From assembly GCF_014201885.1 (NCBI RefSeq), contig NZ_JACHFN010000007.1, forward strand, positions 156,311 to 220,310: 64,000 bases of DNA. Reading direction: 5' to 3'. Made by a program: the position numbers and the translations under genes. How positions within the stretch are numbered: position 1 is the first letter of the stretch; every line of letters begins with the position of its first letter. Below the pieces are notes generated by a model, which was given only the letters and a program-made list of their open reading frames with translations, was not told the DNA's origin and did no database searches. This stretch comes from Deinococcus budaensis. Lineage in GTDB: Bacteria; Deinococcota; Deinococci; Deinococcales; Deinococcaceae. This document shows positions 63,375 through 64,000 of the stretch, piece by piece.

Positions 63375-64000
63375 CAGAAAGTCCTTTCCACTGCGGGCGC
63401 CCCGGCGCCCGCAGGCAGCAGCCCCTCGGGGCTGAGCGTGAGTTCCAGCAGCCGCGCGAGCACCTCGCGCGCCTGCTGGGGGTCGGTGGCGTTCAGCCCC
63501 ATCACCTGCGCCACCGGCAGCCCGAAGTACAGCGCCACGTCGGCCGGGTCCCACACCCGCGGCTGGTCCTGCCGCGTCACCCCCACCAGGAAGGGCACCG
63601 CAATGCGGGTGGTGATGAAGTCGAGGATGGTCCGGGCGTGGGCGAAGTCCTGCGGGCGGTCACCGGCAACCAGCAGCACCAGGCCCAGCGCGCCCTCGCA
63701 CAGCACTTCCCACATGAAACTGAAGCGGTCCTGTCCGGGGGTACCGTAGAGGTGCAGCTCCTGACCGGCGAGGTGGAGGGTGCCGAAGTCGAAGGCGACG
63801 GTGGTGTTGGTCTTGCCGATGTCCTCGCTGGCCTGGGCCTCGGTGGCGACGACGGGGGTCTGGGAGAGGGTCTGGACGAAGGTGGTCTTGCCGGCGCCGA
63901 CCGGGCCGGAGACGACCAGCTTGAGCGGCGCGGCGGGCCAGGCGAGGTCCGGACCCGAGGGGTCCGGGGCGAGGAGGTCCGGCCGGGCAGGGTCCGGGGG
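63374..64000 (-). CDS. MglA/Ras-like small GTPase, 5' end outside window
   Basis: The frame is open to the window edge, so the N-terminus is missing. Visible G motifs: P-loop GPVGAGKTTF, switch-I Thr in GKTNTTVAFDFG, G3 YGTPGQDRF (Asp-less variant of DTPGQ), and TRQD in place of NKxD. This is the divergent bacterial Ras-like group that pairs with roadblock proteins and controls polarity or motility. The reading continues beyond residue PDP at the edge through a Pro/Asp-rich linker, so a further N-terminal domain may exist. Confidence 0.88.
   Translation of the reverse strand, partial: PPDPARPDLLAPDPSGPDLAWPAAPLKLVVSGPVGAGKTTFVQTLSQTPVVATEAQASEDIGKTNTTVAFDFGTLHLAGQELHLYGTPGQDRFSFMWEVLCEGALGLVLLVAGDRPQDFAHARTILDFITTRIAVPFLVGVTRQDQPRVWDPADVALYFGLPVAQVMGLNATDPQQAREVLARLLELTLSPEGLLPAGAGAPAVERTF

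Overview
This window looks like a chromosomal segment of a Deinococcus-type bacterium. The supporting evidence is a very high GC content over most of its length, dense operons with ATGA/GTGA overlaps, and several genes that carry a TANNNT -10 box only 5-7 bases upstream of the start codon. That spacing is the leaderless-mRNA signature known from Deinococcus. The family mix also fits: PATAN and roadblock signalling proteins, LivJ-type binding proteins and many SDRs. No rRNA, tRNA or CRISPR array was recognised, so the genus is an inference.

Layout. 1-7.4 kb (+): a chemosensory operon with the 3' end of a LivJ-type binding protein, an MCP, a CheA-CheW-REC hybrid kinase, a PATAN protein with a degenerate receiver, and a receiver fused to a roadblock/LC7-like domain. 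7.5-14.3 kb (-): a GH1-like glycosidase, a small membrane protein, a chimeric pseudogene, an HtrA-type lipoprotein protease, its probable two-component system, and a possible trypsin-co-occurring protein. 14.4-22.1 kb: an SDR relic, gluconokinase, a second LivJ-type binding protein, a membrane-anchored phospholipase D-like protein, and a protein with about five degenerate helical repeats behind a CxxC domain.

22.3-44.0 kb: a polysaccharide/glycan locus. Its left-central and right parts are visibly poorer in GC than the flanks and it ends in a transposase remnant. It encodes GDP-fucose synthesis (manA, manC, a phosphohexomutase, gmd, fcl), a PglF/PglE/PglD-like set for UDP-diacetylbacillosamine, a PglC-type phosphoglycosyltransferase fused to a GT4 glycosyltransferase, three further glycosyltransferases, a Wzx-type flippase, a Wzy-type polymerase, an O-antigen-ligase-like protein with a coupled secreted protein, and a Wzc-type tyrosine autokinase. 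Together these could build, export and polymerise a fucose- and bacillosamine-containing glycan.

44.6-62.2 kb: a divergent SDR, then one 16-gene (+) operon behind a promoter whose -10 box lies inside a perfect 20-bp palindrome. The operon holds a peptide-type ABC importer with two paralogous binding proteins, a GntR regulator, and enzymes for amide/peptide-like compounds: creatininase-type amidohydrolase, ketopantoate-reductase-like, RraA-like, M32 carboxypeptidase, two SDRs, an AtzG-like protein with an amidase, and an M20 peptidase. The substrate is unknown. Downstream is a nested inverted repeat containing a near-ideal promoter pointing antisense to the operon.

62.4-64.0 kb (-): a V4R-like protein, a roadblock/LC7 protein and an MglA-like GTPase that runs off the window. 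This module may be functionally related to the receiver-roadblock fusion at the left end.
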